Positions 1-9,478 of a stretch of 64,000 bases of DNA are shown one piece after another. Source of the stretch: Aeromicrobium sp. PE09-221. Lineage in GTDB: Bacteria; Actinomycetota; Actinomycetes; Propionibacteriales; Nocardioidaceae. The notes beneath the pieces were generated by a model. The model saw nothing but the letters and a program-made list of their open reading frames with translations, searched no databases and had not been told where the DNA came from. The stretch spans positions 62,001-126,000 of the forward strand of contig NZ_MIJB01000003.1 of the NCBI RefSeq assembly GCF_002174305.1. Reading direction: 5' to 3'. Every line of letters starts with the position of its first letter. The first letter of the stretch is position 1. Position numbers and translations under genes: made by a program.

Positions 1-612
1 TTGCGACGTCGCGTCGAGTGCCGTGGTCGGCTCGTCGGCCATCAGCACCGCTGGATCCCGGGCGATCGCGGCGGCGAGGGCCACGCGCTGTCGCATGCCG
101 CCGGACAACTCGAAGGGATACCGCTCCTCGATCTCGCCGAGGCCCACCTGTTCGAGCCGTTCCCTGACCTGGTCCGCGATCGCGGCACCGGGCGGGGACC
201 CGCCGGCGGTGATGCTCTCCGCGAGGTGAGTGCCCACGGTCGTGAGCGGGTTCAGGATCGTGAACGGGTCTTGGAGCAGGAGACTGATCATTGCCCCCGA
301 GACCGCACGGCGCTCCCGGTCGCCGAGCCGCAGCAGCGGTTGCGTCCCCAGCCGGCAGTCGCCCGACGCGCTCAACCCGGCCGGCAGCACGCCCATGAGC
401 GCTTTGGCCGTCATGGACTTTCCGCTGCCGGACTCTCCGATGAGCGCCACGGTCTCGCCCGGCGCGACGTCGAAGCTGATTCCCTTGAGGATCTCCGCAC
501 CGGCCGTGTCCGTGACCCGCAGGTCGCGGACCGTCAGAACTCCATCGTCAGGACCGGCTGGTTCGCCGTCCCGCACCTCGCGATGCTGTCGCGTCGACGT
601 GTCGGTCATCAT
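1..612 (-). CDS. Oligopeptide ABC transporter ATP-binding protein (DppD-type), partial
   Basis: This is the first of the two ATPases expected in a peptide importer. It would power uptake of di- or oligopeptides through the permeases encoded just upstream. The gene starts at 612 (ATG, overlapping the preceding permease stop as ATGA) and runs off the left edge, so 204 codons are visible. Walker A (GESGSGKS) is at residues 59-66. A Q-loop region, the ABC signature LSGGMRQRVALA and Walker B (AVLMADEPTTALD) follow in order. The C-terminal oligopeptide-transporter extension lies outside the window. A second codon ATG at 609 is an alternative start. The family call is secure; the exact substrate is not visible. 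Confidence 0.93.
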   Translation of the reverse strand, partial: MMTDTSTRQHREVRDGEPAGPDDGVLTVRDLRVTDTAGAEILKGISFDVAPGETVALIGESGSGKSMTAKALMGVLPAGLSASGDCRLGTQPLLRLGDRERRAVSGAMISLLLQDPFTILNPLTTVGTHLAESITAGGSPPGAAIADQVRERLEQVGLGEIEERYPFELSGGMRQRVALAAAIARDPAVLMADEPTTALDATSQ

Positions 613-1463
613 TCCGCCTTCCCTCGGGACAGTCGGGAGGAGATCGCGTCACCGAGCACGGTCGCGGACAGCGCCGCGACCACGATGAGGATGGCCGGGG
701 CGATCGCTCCCCAAGGATTGAGCTCGAGGAACTCGCGGTTCTCGGTCAGCATGCGTCCCCACTCCGGCGACCCGATGGGAGCACCGAGCCCGAGGAATGA
801 CAGGGTCGACAGCCCGACCAGCGCAGCGACGAACTCCAACAGCGCGCTCGCGACCACGGTGGGCATAATGTTCGGCAGCAGGTGCACCGCCATGATCCGT
901 GGCTTGGACATGCCGAGCGACTCCGCCGCCTCCACATACGGCAGGTGGCGCTGGCCCAGGACGGCCGAACGGATCATGCGGGTCCCGGCGGGGGCCGACA
1001 GCACGATCAGCATCACGACCGCACCCCAGTAGCCACCCCCGACCATCCCGACGAAGATGATGATGACGAGGAGGGCGGGCGCCGCGTAGAGCAGATCGAC
1101 CAAGCGCATGATGACGGCCTCGACTCGCCCCCCGAAGTAGCCCGCGGCGAGCCCGAGCGTGATCGACAGCGCCGACCCACCCACCATGACCACGACCGGG
1201 CCGACCAGCGCCGCCTGCGTGCCTTCGATGAGACGACCCAGGATGTCGCGACCGAGAGCATCGGTCCCCAGCAGATGGCCGTCTCCCGGGGGACGCGAGG
1301 GCGAAAGAAGATCCTGGGTGTGCGGATCGAACGGATTGAGCCACGGCCCGAGGAGCGCGCAGGCCGCCAGGACGACCGTCACGAGGACGCACCCGAGGGT
1401 CAGCGGCGAGAACCACCGTCGGTTCCGTCGCGACGGGACGGTCACGATCACATCGGTGCTCAT
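609..1463 (-). CDS. Peptide ABC transporter permease (DppC/OppC-type)
   Basis: Inner-membrane permease of a peptide importer, 284 residues, the usual length for the family. After a short cytoplasmic N-terminus comes one membrane segment (about residues 22-41). The OppC-type motif HLLGTDALGRDILGRL is at 63-78, followed by the binding-protein-dependent transport domain. The ATPase-docking EAA loop (EAAESLGMSK) is at about 178-187. Its start overlaps the stop of the upstream permease, and its stop overlaps the start of the downstream ATPase, so the operon is translationally coupled. Confidence 0.93.
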   Translation of the reverse strand: MSTDVIVTVPSRRNRRWFSPLTLGCVLVTVVLAACALLGPWLNPFDPHTQDLLSPSRPPGDGHLLGTDALGRDILGRLIEGTQAALVGPVVVMVGGSALSITLGLAAGYFGGRVEAVIMRLVDLLYAAPALLVIIIFVGMVGGGYWGAVVMLIVLSAPAGTRMIRSAVLGQRHLPYVEAAESLGMSKPRIMAVHLLPNIMPTVVASALLEFVAALVGLSTLSFLGLGAPIGSPEWGRMLTENREFLELNPWGAIAPAILIVVAALSATVLGDAISSRLSRGKAE

Positions 1464-2410
1464 GCCACCATCGCCTTCCGGAGCCTGGGGTCAACGAGCA
1501 GATACACCACGTCGCAGATCAGGTTGATCAGAAGGATGAATGCCGCCATCAGCAGAGCGAGCGCCTGGATCACCGGCACGTCCTTCGTATTGACGGCGCC
1601 CACCAGCTGAGACCCGATGCCGGGAAGGGAGAAGACCTGCTCTACCACCACGGCTCCCGTCAGAAAGAAGGCGACGATGGCCCCCACCGACGTGATGACG
1701 GGCAGCGAGCTGTTCCGCAACCGGTAGCGTCCCCACACCAGACGACGCGGCAGCCCCCGGGTGCTCGCGAACGTCATGTAGTCGGCGTGGGTGACCGACA
1801 TGGTCGCCGCCCGGGTCTGGCGGAACACGATCGCCGCGACACTGACCGTCAGGGCGAGCGCGGGCAGGGTCAGATGGTGCAGACGGTCGAGGAGATCGTC
1901 CGATCCGCCGCCGTAGACCGGGAACCAACCCAGCACGATGCCGAAGACATAGAGCATCACGATGCCGATCACGAACGCCGGTGCGCCGAAGCCGAACGTG
2001 CTCACCATGGTGGCGGCTCGATCGAAGCGGGACCCAGGACGGGCACCCGCGAGCAGTCCCGACGGCACCGCCACCACCACGACGAGTGCAACGGCGTACG
2101 CCGCGAGCATGATCGTGATCGGGAGTCTTTCACCGATGACCGCTGTGACGGCTTGCCCGCTCTGGATCGACTCGCCGAACTGAAGCCTGAGCGCGTCACC
2201 CGCCCAGTGGAGGTACTGGGCCAGGAATGGTTCGTCGAGGTGGTACTTCGCACGGATGGCCGCGAGCGTCTCGGGGGTGGCCGGACGCGTGCCGAGCAGC
2301 ACCTCCTCCGGCCGGCCGGGCGCCAGGTACAGCAGGGCGAACACCACGAACGACAGCACGACGAGCGTCGCCCCGATCGCCGCGAGACGCCGAGCGATCC
2401 AGTAGAACAT
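1460..2410 (-). CDS. Peptide ABC transporter permease (DppB/OppB-type)
   Basis: Second permease of the peptide importer, about 316 residues, with the typical opening MFYWIARRLAAIG and several hydrophobic segments. A longer reading from GTG at 2422 would begin inside the AGGAGG Shine-Dalgarno sequence (2422-2427), so it is unlikely. The real start is either ATG 2410 (11 nt spacing) or GTG 2416 (5 nt spacing). An EAA-like loop is replaced by a diverged sequence around the RQTRAATMSVTHADYMTFA stretch, which sits where the loop belongs. It is followed by LPVITSVGAIVAFFLTGAVV, a conserved OppB-type membrane segment. Confidence 0.92.
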   Translation of the reverse strand: MFYWIARRLAAIGATLVVLSFVVFALLYLAPGRPEEVLLGTRPATPETLAAIRAKYHLDEPFLAQYLHWAGDALRLQFGESIQSGQAVTAVIGERLPITIMLAAYAVALVVVVAVPSGLLAGARPGSRFDRAATMVSTFGFGAPAFVIGIVMLYVFGIVLGWFPVYGGGSDDLLDRLHHLTLPALALTVSVAAIVFRQTRAATMSVTHADYMTFASTRGLPRRLVWGRYRLRNSSLPVITSVGAIVAFFLTGAVVVEQVFSLPGIGSQLVGAVNTKDVPVIQALALLMAAFILLINLICDVVYLLVDPRLRKAMVA

Positions 2411-2474
2411 CGTCACGGGCACCTCCTGGTCTGTTGAGTGATGAGACGGCGCGAAGGGACGGGCCGTCGGCCCG

Positions 2475-4130
2475 TTACTCCGCCGCCGCCTTCAGCCGGC
2501 ACGACCAGCAGGAGAAGGGACCAGACCAGTAGCTGAAGTCGGCATCGGCGTAGACGACCTCCGCGCCGAGCGCCATGGGGCGGTCAGTCGCGAACAGCGG
2601 GACGTACGGCATGTCCTCCGACAGCAGCTCAACTGCCGTCCGCGCCGCATCGACTCTCTCGGTGTCCTGGCCGGCCGCGAAAGCGACGAGCGCATCGGTC
2701 ATCTCGGGGGAATCGTAGTTGGCGAAGTTGAGGTTGCCGTCCTGGTCAAGCGGAGCGACGACGGTCTCCAAGATGGTGGTCGGCAGGGGAGCATCAGCAC
2801 CGACCGTCACGACCGCGAGCGGGTTCGCCTTGGCTCGCAGCTTCTCGAAGTACTCGGCGTAGGGAACTCCCACGACATTGATGGTGATGCCGATCTCCTC
2901 GGCCGACTGGGCGATGGACTGCAGGGCGCTGCCCAAGTGGCTGGCCGAGGTCGCGTAGACGACGTCGAGCTCAAACCCGTCCGGGGTGGCGCTCTTCGCC
3001 AGCTCCTCGCGTGCTTTCTCAACGTCGAAGGCGTAGGACGGCAGCGACTCGTAGAGATCGTCGATCTCCCCGTCGTCCAGGAGTCCGGTCCAGAGGCCTG
3101 GGTGGACGATCGATCGGTCGGTGACGAGCCCGTGCCCTGCGAACAGCGACTCCACCAAGCCCTCCCGGTCTGCCAGGTAGGCCATGGCCCGTCGGGCGTG
3201 CACGTCGTCGAACGGCGGACGCGAGGTGTCGAGGGGCAGGATGGTGTTCTGGGGGGCATCAGCATAGGTCATGTGGATGTCGCCGCTGCGGTCCCAGGTC
3301 GTGGCGTTCTGGATCGGGACGTCGAACGTGCCGTCGATGTCACCGTTCTCGATGGCGAGACGGAGCGAGTCCGGGTCCGTCACGACCTCGAAGTTCAGCG
3401 CTTGGACCGTCGGGGCCGGGCCCCAGTAGTCGTCATTCCGGACGGTCTTGACGCCTGTGCTCGGGGAGTAGCTCTGCACCTCGAACGGTCCCGTACCCAT
3501 CACGAGTCCGTCCGGCGTGCCCAGATTCGCGCCGGCCGCCTCGGCGTGAGCACGGCTCATGATGCCCATCACACCCAGGATGCTCAGGAGTTGCGGGTCC
3601 GGGGAGGCGAGATCGAGGGTGACCTCGAGGTCGCCCGTCTCGCGCACCCCTGCGACCTTCGTCAAGGACCCCGCGAGCTCCGACCCGGCACCTGCGTCGG
3701 CGTACCGGGAGAGCGAGAAGACGACGTCGTCAGCCGTGAGCGGTGAGCCGTCCCAGAACGTCACGCCCTCGCGAAGCGTCAGGACGATCGAGGTCGCCTC
3801 CTCCGACCAGGACTCCGCCAGCCTCGGCTCGACGGTGCCGTCAGCGCTCACCTGCGTCAGCCCCTCGAGGAGCTGGCCGTTCACCAACAGCGACGCACCA
3901 TCGTATCCGCCTGCGGGGTCGAGGCTGCGCGGTGCCGCCGACACGCCCCAGTTGACGACCTGCACCTGCGGGTCGCTCGCCTCCCGAGGTTCGTCAGAGG
4001 CCGAGGAGTTCGGCGCCGAACAGGCGCTCGTCGCCAGTCCGATCGCCAGCACGGTCGCCGCGACGACCCGGGCCCGCCCGTGCCTGGGCACGGGCATCCG
4101 CGTCCTGGGGTCCTGCCGTGTTCCACGCAT
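2475..4130 (-). CDS. Peptide ABC transporter substrate-binding lipoprotein (SBP family 5)
   Basis: Extracellular solute-binding protein for the importer at 1-2410, 551 residues. The open frame extends upstream to 4385, but the start is taken at ATG 4130 because a GAGGTG ribosome site lies 5 nt before it and a signal peptide follows directly. That signal has positively charged residues, a hydrophobic core (VVAATVLAIGLA) and a lipoprotein cysteine at about residue 37 in LATSAC. The mature part has the family 5 opening QVVNWGVSAAPRSLDPAGGYDG. A KTVRNDDYWG stretch is another family 5 hallmark. It is the first gene of a leftward operon with 2410, 1463 and 612. Confidence 0.92.
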   Translation of the reverse strand: MRGTRQDPRTRMPVPRHGRARVVAATVLAIGLATSACSAPNSSASDEPREASDPQVQVVNWGVSAAPRSLDPAGGYDGASLLVNGQLLEGLTQVSADGTVEPRLAESWSEEATSIVLTLREGVTFWDGSPLTADDVVFSLSRYADAGAGSELAGSLTKVAGVRETGDLEVTLDLASPDPQLLSILGVMGIMSRAHAEAAGANLGTPDGLVMGTGPFEVQSYSPSTGVKTVRNDDYWGPAPTVQALNFEVVTDPDSLRLAIENGDIDGTFDVPIQNATTWDRSGDIHMTYADAPQNTILPLDTSRPPFDDVHARRAMAYLADREGLVESLFAGHGLVTDRSIVHPGLWTGLLDDGEIDDLYESLPSYAFDVEKAREELAKSATPDGFELDVVYATSASHLGSALQSIAQSAEEIGITINVVGVPYAEYFEKLRAKANPLAVVTVGADAPLPTTILETVVAPLDQDGNLNFANYDSPEMTDALVAFAAGQDTERVDAARTAVELLSEDMPYVPLFATDRPMALGAEVVYADADFSYWSGPFSCWSCRLKAAAE

Positions 4131-4508
4131 GTGCACACCTCGCTGTCGGTCGACCTGCGGGCCGGCGGCCCGCCCAGATCCCGTCTGGCTCGACGTTCGG
4201 CCAGGACGTTCCGAGAATCGTGGCCCGACCTTCGAGGCCCTCACCAGAGACTCCCGTAGCGACTTTCGCGGGGCCGACGCAACACCTGTCGTGCCGGCGC
4301 CGGTCCGACGCGGCTCGCGTCCCCGTTCCCAGCGCACCGACCGGACCATCAGGTCTGCGGAGCGAGAGCTTTCTCCACCCGACATCTGTCGAGAACTCGG
4401 GGTTGAGAGGTCGATCGTTGTCGGGTCACACCGTCCCGGTCAGCGTCCTAGCGTGAGGTAGGCCGTCGTCAGCGTGACGACGCGGCACGTCCCCACGGAA
4501 GGATCCGC
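4131..4508. other. Divergent intergenic region between the peptide importer and the S9 peptidase
   Basis: These 378 bases separate the leftward importer operon from the rightward peptidase and must hold both promoters. I see ribosome sites at each end (GAGGTG before 4130; AAGGA before 4509) but no convincing -35/-10 pair. Open frames crossing the region on both strands look like GC-skew artefacts. Confidence 0.5.
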
Positions 4509-6524
4509 ATGACCCTGCTACCTGATCCGGGGGCACGTGACCTCCGCGGCACCGCGAGCTTCGAGCACACGGCCGACTACCTGGCCGCGGCCTATGCGGG
4601 CGGTTCCGCGCGGCCGGTCAGCGCCACCTCGGCAGCCGCATTCCGCGACGGCCGCTCGATCGCCTTCGTCGGCCACCTCCTGCCGGCTCTCGACACGCCC
4701 CAGCAGCCGCGCCTGTTCGTCGCTGACGACGACGGTGTCCGCCGGCTCACGGACGCCGACGCCGAAGAGCTCGACCCCCGGGTCTGCCCCGATGGGAGCA
4801 CGATCGCCTTCCGTAGCGACGCCGGGACGTCGGGCGTGTACCAGCTGGCGTTTCTTGACCTCGCCTCGGGACGGGTGCGTCGTCCGAACCGGGTCGACGG
4901 CACGGTCGAGTACCTGCACTGGTCCCCCGATGGCACGCGGGTGCTGCTGGGTGTCGCCGGACTCGGAGCGCATGCCGCTGGCGGACAGGGCTCCGGCGCG
5001 ATCGCACCGACGTCGGACGGACCGGTCCCGGCGTGGACGCCGCAGGTCGACCGTGGGGCCGGTCACGACCAGCGACGTAGCCTCTGGGTCCACGATGTCG
5101 CGAGTGGGGAGTCGCGCCGAGTCTCCACGGATCTCAACGTGTGGGAGGCCGTGTGGTGTGGCTCCAGCGCCGTCGCGGCGCTCGTCAGCGCCGGTGCCAG
5201 CGAGTCGGACTGGTACGACGCCGAACTGCACCGCATGTCCCTGGTCGAGCGGGGGGACGGTCGGGAGAGCCTGGTCCTGCACGTCTCCGCACGTCAGCTC
5301 GGCGTGCCCACGGCCAGCCCCGACGGGCGGCGCGTCGCGGTCGTCGAGGCATGGATCGCCGCGCGGACGGTCGCCGCCGGGGACGTCCTCCTGATCGATA
5401 CCAGCGACGGTGACGAGTCATCGGTGGCACGCATCGAGACCCTTGGCGTCGACGTGACCCAACTCACCTGGCTCGACCCGCACCGCCTCGCGTTCGTCGG
5501 ACAGCGCGGACTAGAGACCGTCGCCGGGGTCCACGACCTCCGCACGGGGCTCAGCCTGGAGACGTGGGTCAGCGACATGACGTGCGGCGACCGTTACCCG
5601 GAGGCGTCCTTCCTCCCCGACGGGTCGGCCGCGATCGTCCACCACGGCTACACCCGACCCCCGGAGTTGGCCTGGCTACGGGCCGACGGAGTCCACGTCG
5701 TGGCGAGCCTCCGCAACGACCAGACCGAGCGAGTCATCGCCGGTGCGGGCACGCTTCAGTCGGTCAGCTGGTCCGCCCCGGACGGATGGGAGATCCAGGG
5801 TCTCCTCGCGACACCCGCGGGACCCGGACCCCATCCCTTGGTCGTGTACGCCCATGGCGGACCCATCTGGGCGTACCGCAACCGGTGGATGATGGGGCAC
5901 GTCCACACTCCCCTGCTGGTGAGCCACGGCTACGCCGTCCTGCACCCGAACCCCCGCGGCAGCAGCGGTCGGGGCCAGGACTTCTCGGGGGCGGTCGTCG
6001 GCGACCTGGGCGGCGTCGACACCCACGACTTCCTCAGCGGCATCGACGCACTGGTCGAGCGGGGTGTCGCGGACGCCGACCGGATCGGGGTCATGGGCGG
6101 TTCGTATGGTGGCTTCATGTCGGCCTGGCTGGTCACCCAGGACACGCGCTTCGCCGCCGCCGTGCCGATGTCTCCGGTCACGAACTGGTACACCCAGCAT
6201 CACACGGCGAACCACCCCGCGTTCGACCAGCTCTTTATGGGCGCCGATCCCCACGTGCCTGGCGGCCGGTACCATGAGCGCAGTCCCGTGATGCACGCGA
6301 GCCGGGTTCGCACGCCGGTGTTGCACATGAGTGGCGACCAGGACTTCTGCACGCCGCCCATCCACTCGATCGAGTTCCACCACGAGCTTGTGATCGCGGG
6401 AGTCCTGTCGGTCTGCGTGGTCTACCCCGGCGAGGGTCACGGCGTCCGTGGGTTCCCCGCGCTCATCGACCAGTGCACACGCATCGTCGACTGGTTCGCC
6501 CGGCATATGCCGGCCCACTCGTGA
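4509..6524 (+). CDS. S9 family peptidase (prolyl oligopeptidase / acylaminoacyl-peptidase type)
   Basis: Serine hydrolase of 671 residues that likely trims or releases residues from short peptides in the cytoplasm, as no signal peptide is seen. The N-terminal 400 residues have WD40-like (TolB-type) beta-propeller repeats such as SPDGTRVLLG and ASPDGRRVAVV. The C-terminal alpha/beta-hydrolase domain has the nucleophile elbow GGSYGGF with Ser532, the acid Asp612 in SGDQD, and His644 in GEGHG, giving a complete triad. It lies divergently from the peptide importer and overlaps the PucR regulator, so imported peptides are the probable substrates. A ribosome site AAGGA precedes the ATG. Confidence 0.93.
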   Translation: MTLLPDPGARDLRGTASFEHTADYLAAAYAGGSARPVSATSAAAFRDGRSIAFVGHLLPALDTPQQPRLFVADDDGVRRLTDADAEELDPRVCPDGSTIAFRSDAGTSGVYQLAFLDLASGRVRRPNRVDGTVEYLHWSPDGTRVLLGVAGLGAHAAGGQGSGAIAPTSDGPVPAWTPQVDRGAGHDQRRSLWVHDVASGESRRVSTDLNVWEAVWCGSSAVAALVSAGASESDWYDAELHRMSLVERGDGRESLVLHVSARQLGVPTASPDGRRVAVVEAWIAARTVAAGDVLLIDTSDGDESSVARIETLGVDVTQLTWLDPHRLAFVGQRGLETVAGVHDLRTGLSLETWVSDMTCGDRYPEASFLPDGSAAIVHHGYTRPPELAWLRADGVHVVASLRNDQTERVIAGAGTLQSVSWSAPDGWEIQGLLATPAGPGPHPLVVYAHGGPIWAYRNRWMMGHVHTPLLVSHGYAVLHPNPRGSSGRGQDFSGAVVGDLGGVDTHDFLSGIDALVERGVADADRIGVMGGSYGGFMSAWLVTQDTRFAAAVPMSPVTNWYTQHHTANHPAFDQLFMGADPHVPGGRYHERSPVMHASRVRTPVLHMSGDQDFCTPPIHSIEFHHELVIAGVLSVCVVYPGEGHGVRGFPALIDQCTRIVDWFARHMPAHS

Positions 6525-7861
6525 CCACCTCCGCACGAGTGACCGCGTCGACCCCCGCGGGCGCTACCGTGGGAGACCCGACTCGCGGCGACGCCGTGCG
6601 TCGGCCTCCCCGTCCCGGACCGAATGCCCTGACGCTTATGGACTTCGACACCCTCCAGGCCGTCGTCGACGACCTGGCCCAGCGCCTGCAGCGCTCGGTC
6701 GCGGTCGACGACACGTCCATCCGCTTGCTGGCGTCGAGCCGCCACTTCGGCGAGGAGGACGAGCTTCGCTCGCACTCCATCCTCAACCGCGAGGTAGCCG
6801 ACGACGTCGTCACGCTGATCCGAGCCATGGGTATCGCCGACTGGGTCGAGCCCGGCTGGGTCGAGGACGCCGACGTGGGTCTGACCAGGAGACTGTGCGT
6901 GCCCGTGCGCTGCCACGGTCTGCTCCTGGGCTACCTGTGGCTGATCGACTGGCCGCAGCACCCCATCAGCGGCGACGACGTCACGCGAGCCGTGAGCGCC
7001 GCCGCGCACGCTGGCGCCCTGCTCTACCGCGGACGCCTCACGAGCGAGCGGCTGCGCAACCGGCACGAGTCGGTGTTGCGCGAGCTCGTCTCCTCCGACG
7101 AGGCGGCACGCGCCCAGGCCGTCGAGGACCTCCGGGCCGAGCAGGTCTTTCCGGAACAGCCCCGCCCCTACCAGGTGCTGGCGGTACGGACGTCGACCCT
7201 CGCCGACGTCACGACCGGGGATCCCGAACTCCAGATCGCGGTCCAGGAGGCCGTCGGCCGCACGCCTTCGGAGAGCGCGATGGCCGTCGCGGGACCCGCG
7301 CGGGCCTGGATCCTGCTCGCAGGGTCAGAGCCGTGGTCGCGGCATCGGATCGACACGCTTGGACAGCAGATCCGTTCCCGCATGCCAGGCACCGATCTCA
7401 GCGGACCCCACACGACCTTCGGTCTAGGCGGCGTCGTCACCGAGCTGGAGGACCTGCACGTGTCCTACCGCCAGGCTCTGATGGCGGCGAGGGCGTCCGA
7501 CCTCGTGCCGACGTTCGCGCCGCTCGCCCGCTGGAACGAGCTCGGCCCCTACCAGCTCCTGCTGCGCATGAACAGCAGCGATATCGCCGCCGTGGCGTCG
7601 GTCCCCGCCCTCATGACGCTCGAGGCGGCCGATCCCCACGGCCTCCTGATGGAGACGCTGGAATGCTTCCTCGACCATGCTGGAGACGTCCGCGCCTCCG
7701 CAGCCGTCATGTGCGTCCACCGCGCCACGTTCTACCAGCGCCTCAAGCGGATCGAGGAGCTCTCCGGCTGCGACCTCGGGTCGGGGTCCGACCGTCTCAT
7801 GCTGCACCTCGGCCTGAAGATCCGGACATTGACCGCGGGATACCGCAAGACGCGCGGATGA
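6521..7861 (+). CDS. PucR family transcriptional regulator
   Basis: Transcription factor of about 446 residues. The C-terminal PucR helix-turn-helix is clear (SAAVMCVHRATFYQRLKRIE, followed by LGLKIRTL). The middle part matches the GGDEF-like PucR middle domain (GVVTELEDLHVSYRQALMAA). The N-terminal third looks like a ligand-sensing domain. GTG 6521 overlaps the peptidase stop as GTGA, although no strong ribosome site is visible. ATG 6638 (MDFDTLQAVVDDLAQRL), or the longer frame from 6473, are alternatives. PucR proteins are known to control purine, amino-acid and amine catabolism. By position it probably controls the peptidase/importer unit or the hyuAB pair, or both. Confidence 0.88.
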   Translation: MTTSARVTASTPAGATVGDPTRGDAVRRPPRPGPNALTLMDFDTLQAVVDDLAQRLQRSVAVDDTSIRLLASSRHFGEEDELRSHSILNREVADDVVTLIRAMGIADWVEPGWVEDADVGLTRRLCVPVRCHGLLLGYLWLIDWPQHPISGDDVTRAVSAAAHAGALLYRGRLTSERLRNRHESVLRELVSSDEAARAQAVEDLRAEQVFPEQPRPYQVLAVRTSTLADVTTGDPELQIAVQEAVGRTPSESAMAVAGPARAWILLAGSEPWSRHRIDTLGQQIRSRMPGTDLSGPHTTFGLGGVVTELEDLHVSYRQALMAARASDLVPTFAPLARWNELGPYQLLLRMNSSDIAAVASVPALMTLEAADPHGLLMETLECFLDHAGDVRASAAVMCVHRATFYQRLKRIEELSGCDLGSGSDRLMLHLGLKIRTLTAGYRKTRG

Positions 7862-7876
7862 GGCGTCGGCCTCGGA

Positions 7877-9478
7877 TCACCCGGCTGCTTGACCCCAGCC
7901 GCCGCCACCCCCGCTGATCGTGCGCACGACATCGCCCGGGCGCAGGACGCCCGCCTCGTTGCCACGGTCCGTCAGGACGACCTCGTCGGGCTGCCCCGGG
8001 CGGAGGATCACCTGGTTCGGCGTGCCATCGAGACCGCCCTCCACTCCCTTCGACAGCACGTTCCTCGTGTTCTCATTGGCGTACTTGAGCACCGTGCCCT
8101 CCTCCAGCACCTGGTAGTCACGCACGAGACCGTAACCGCCGTGGTGACGACCGGATCCGCGCGAGTCAGCCGAGAGCGCGTACTGGAGACACCGCAGGGG
8201 GTAACGGTTCTCCATGACCTCGACCGGCAGGTTCAGCGTGTCGCCGTCCAGCGTGAAGATCGCGGTGCTGCCGTCGCCCGAGGCATGCGCGCCGTGTCCG
8301 CCGTCCAGGGGATCGATCATGATGAAAGGGTCCCCGTGACGCGGGTCGACGCGCAGCAGGTACACGCCGAACAGCTGGTACGAGCCGGCGCGACTCGTCT
8401 GCGGAAACACCGGCGCGAGCGCGTTGACGACCAGCTCCATGACGGCGGCACCGACGAACCCGAAGGCATCGCTACCCGCCGGGCGCTCGGGGTTGACCAA
8501 GGAGTGCGGCGGCAGCACGACATCAACGTGACGGAAGTGTCCCGCATTCGTCGGGTCAGTCGGGCTCATCAGGCCCTTGACGGCCGAGAGCACCTCGCTG
8601 CGCGTGCCGATCGCGGTCATGTTCATTGAGCCCTGGCTCGTGGGGCTGGTGCCGTCGAAGCCGACCCTGATCCGGTCTCCCTCGATCGTCACCTGCACGC
8701 AGACCTCGGGCCGGACGTCCGGGTCGATGCCGTCGTAGTCCATCACGATCGACTGGGAGTATGTGCCGTCGGGGAGCGCGGCGATCTGCGACGCCACGCT
8801 CGCCGACGTGGCGGCGATCGTGCGCCGCATCGCGCCAACGACGCCGTCCGCACCGTAGCGGTCGCAGAGGGCACGGATCCGGTCCACGCCGGCACGGCAA
8901 GCGGAGATCTGCGCGTCCAGGTCGCCGCGGACGATCTCGGGGAACCGGGTGTTCGCCGAGATCAGCTCGAGCATGTCCTCGACCGGTGTTCCCTCCCGGA
9001 CCAACCGTTGGTGCGTGAAGCTCAGTCCCTCCTGGTAGACCTCGGTCGACGTCATGTCCCAGCCGCCCGGCGTACGTCCGCCGACGTCGGCCCAGTGCGC
9101 TGTCACCACGACGAACGCGACGAGGTCCGCGCCTTGGTGCACGGGCATGTACACCGTCGTGTCGGAGATGTGCGTTCCCGTGAGGTAGGGATCATTCACG
9201 ATGAAGACGTCGCCGGGTCGGTAGTGATCGGCTCCGTGCTTGTCCAGACCGGTCTGCACGATGGCCGGCATGCACCCGATGAACGCGGTGAGACCGGAGT
9301 CCTCCGCCCACAGCTCGCCCTCGGCGGAGATGACGGCAATGCCGAAGTCCTTGGTGTCGAACAGCAGGGGATTGAACGCCGTGCGGACGATGATGTTGTT
9401 CATCTCATGGGTGGTCGCCACCAGGGCGTTGCGCACGACCTCGGCGGTGATGGGGTCGGCCGCGTGGTCGATCGTCAT
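7877..9478 (-). CDS. hyuB: Hydantoinase B / oxoprolinase family protein
   Basis: Large HyuB-type subunit of 533 residues, partner of the HyuA at 9475-11529. Such pairs hydrolyse, with ATP, cyclic amides such as 5-oxoproline or N-substituted hydantoins. The start ATG 9478 overlaps the HyuA stop as ATGA; the open frame upstream of it is spurious. Family marks include ITAEVVRNALVATTHEMN at the N-terminus, GDVFIVNDPYLTGTHISD at about residues 87-104, and a glycine-rich end (ISGGGGGWGQAAG). It converges with the PucR gene, with 15 nt between stops. A hydantoin, 5-oxoproline or diketopiperazine-derived substrate would fit the peptide context, but the sequence does not decide. Confidence 0.92.
   Translation of the reverse strand: MTIDHAADPITAEVVRNALVATTHEMNNIIVRTAFNPLLFDTKDFGIAVISAEGELWAEDSGLTAFIGCMPAIVQTGLDKHGADHYRPGDVFIVNDPYLTGTHISDTTVYMPVHQGADLVAFVVVTAHWADVGGRTPGGWDMTSTEVYQEGLSFTHQRLVREGTPVEDMLELISANTRFPEIVRGDLDAQISACRAGVDRIRALCDRYGADGVVGAMRRTIAATSASVASQIAALPDGTYSQSIVMDYDGIDPDVRPEVCVQVTIEGDRIRVGFDGTSPTSQGSMNMTAIGTRSEVLSAVKGLMSPTDPTNAGHFRHVDVVLPPHSLVNPERPAGSDAFGFVGAAVMELVVNALAPVFPQTSRAGSYQLFGVYLLRVDPRHGDPFIMIDPLDGGHGAHASGDGSTAIFTLDGDTLNLPVEVMENRYPLRCLQYALSADSRGSGRHHGGYGLVRDYQVLEEGTVLKYANENTRNVLSKGVEGGLDGTPNQVILRPGQPDEVVLTDRGNEAGVLRPGDVVRTISGGGGGWGQAAG

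Noticed and set aside
1..1032. 343-codon plus-strand frame at the left edge
   Set aside because: It runs opposite the DppD and DppC genes, whose motifs are unambiguous.
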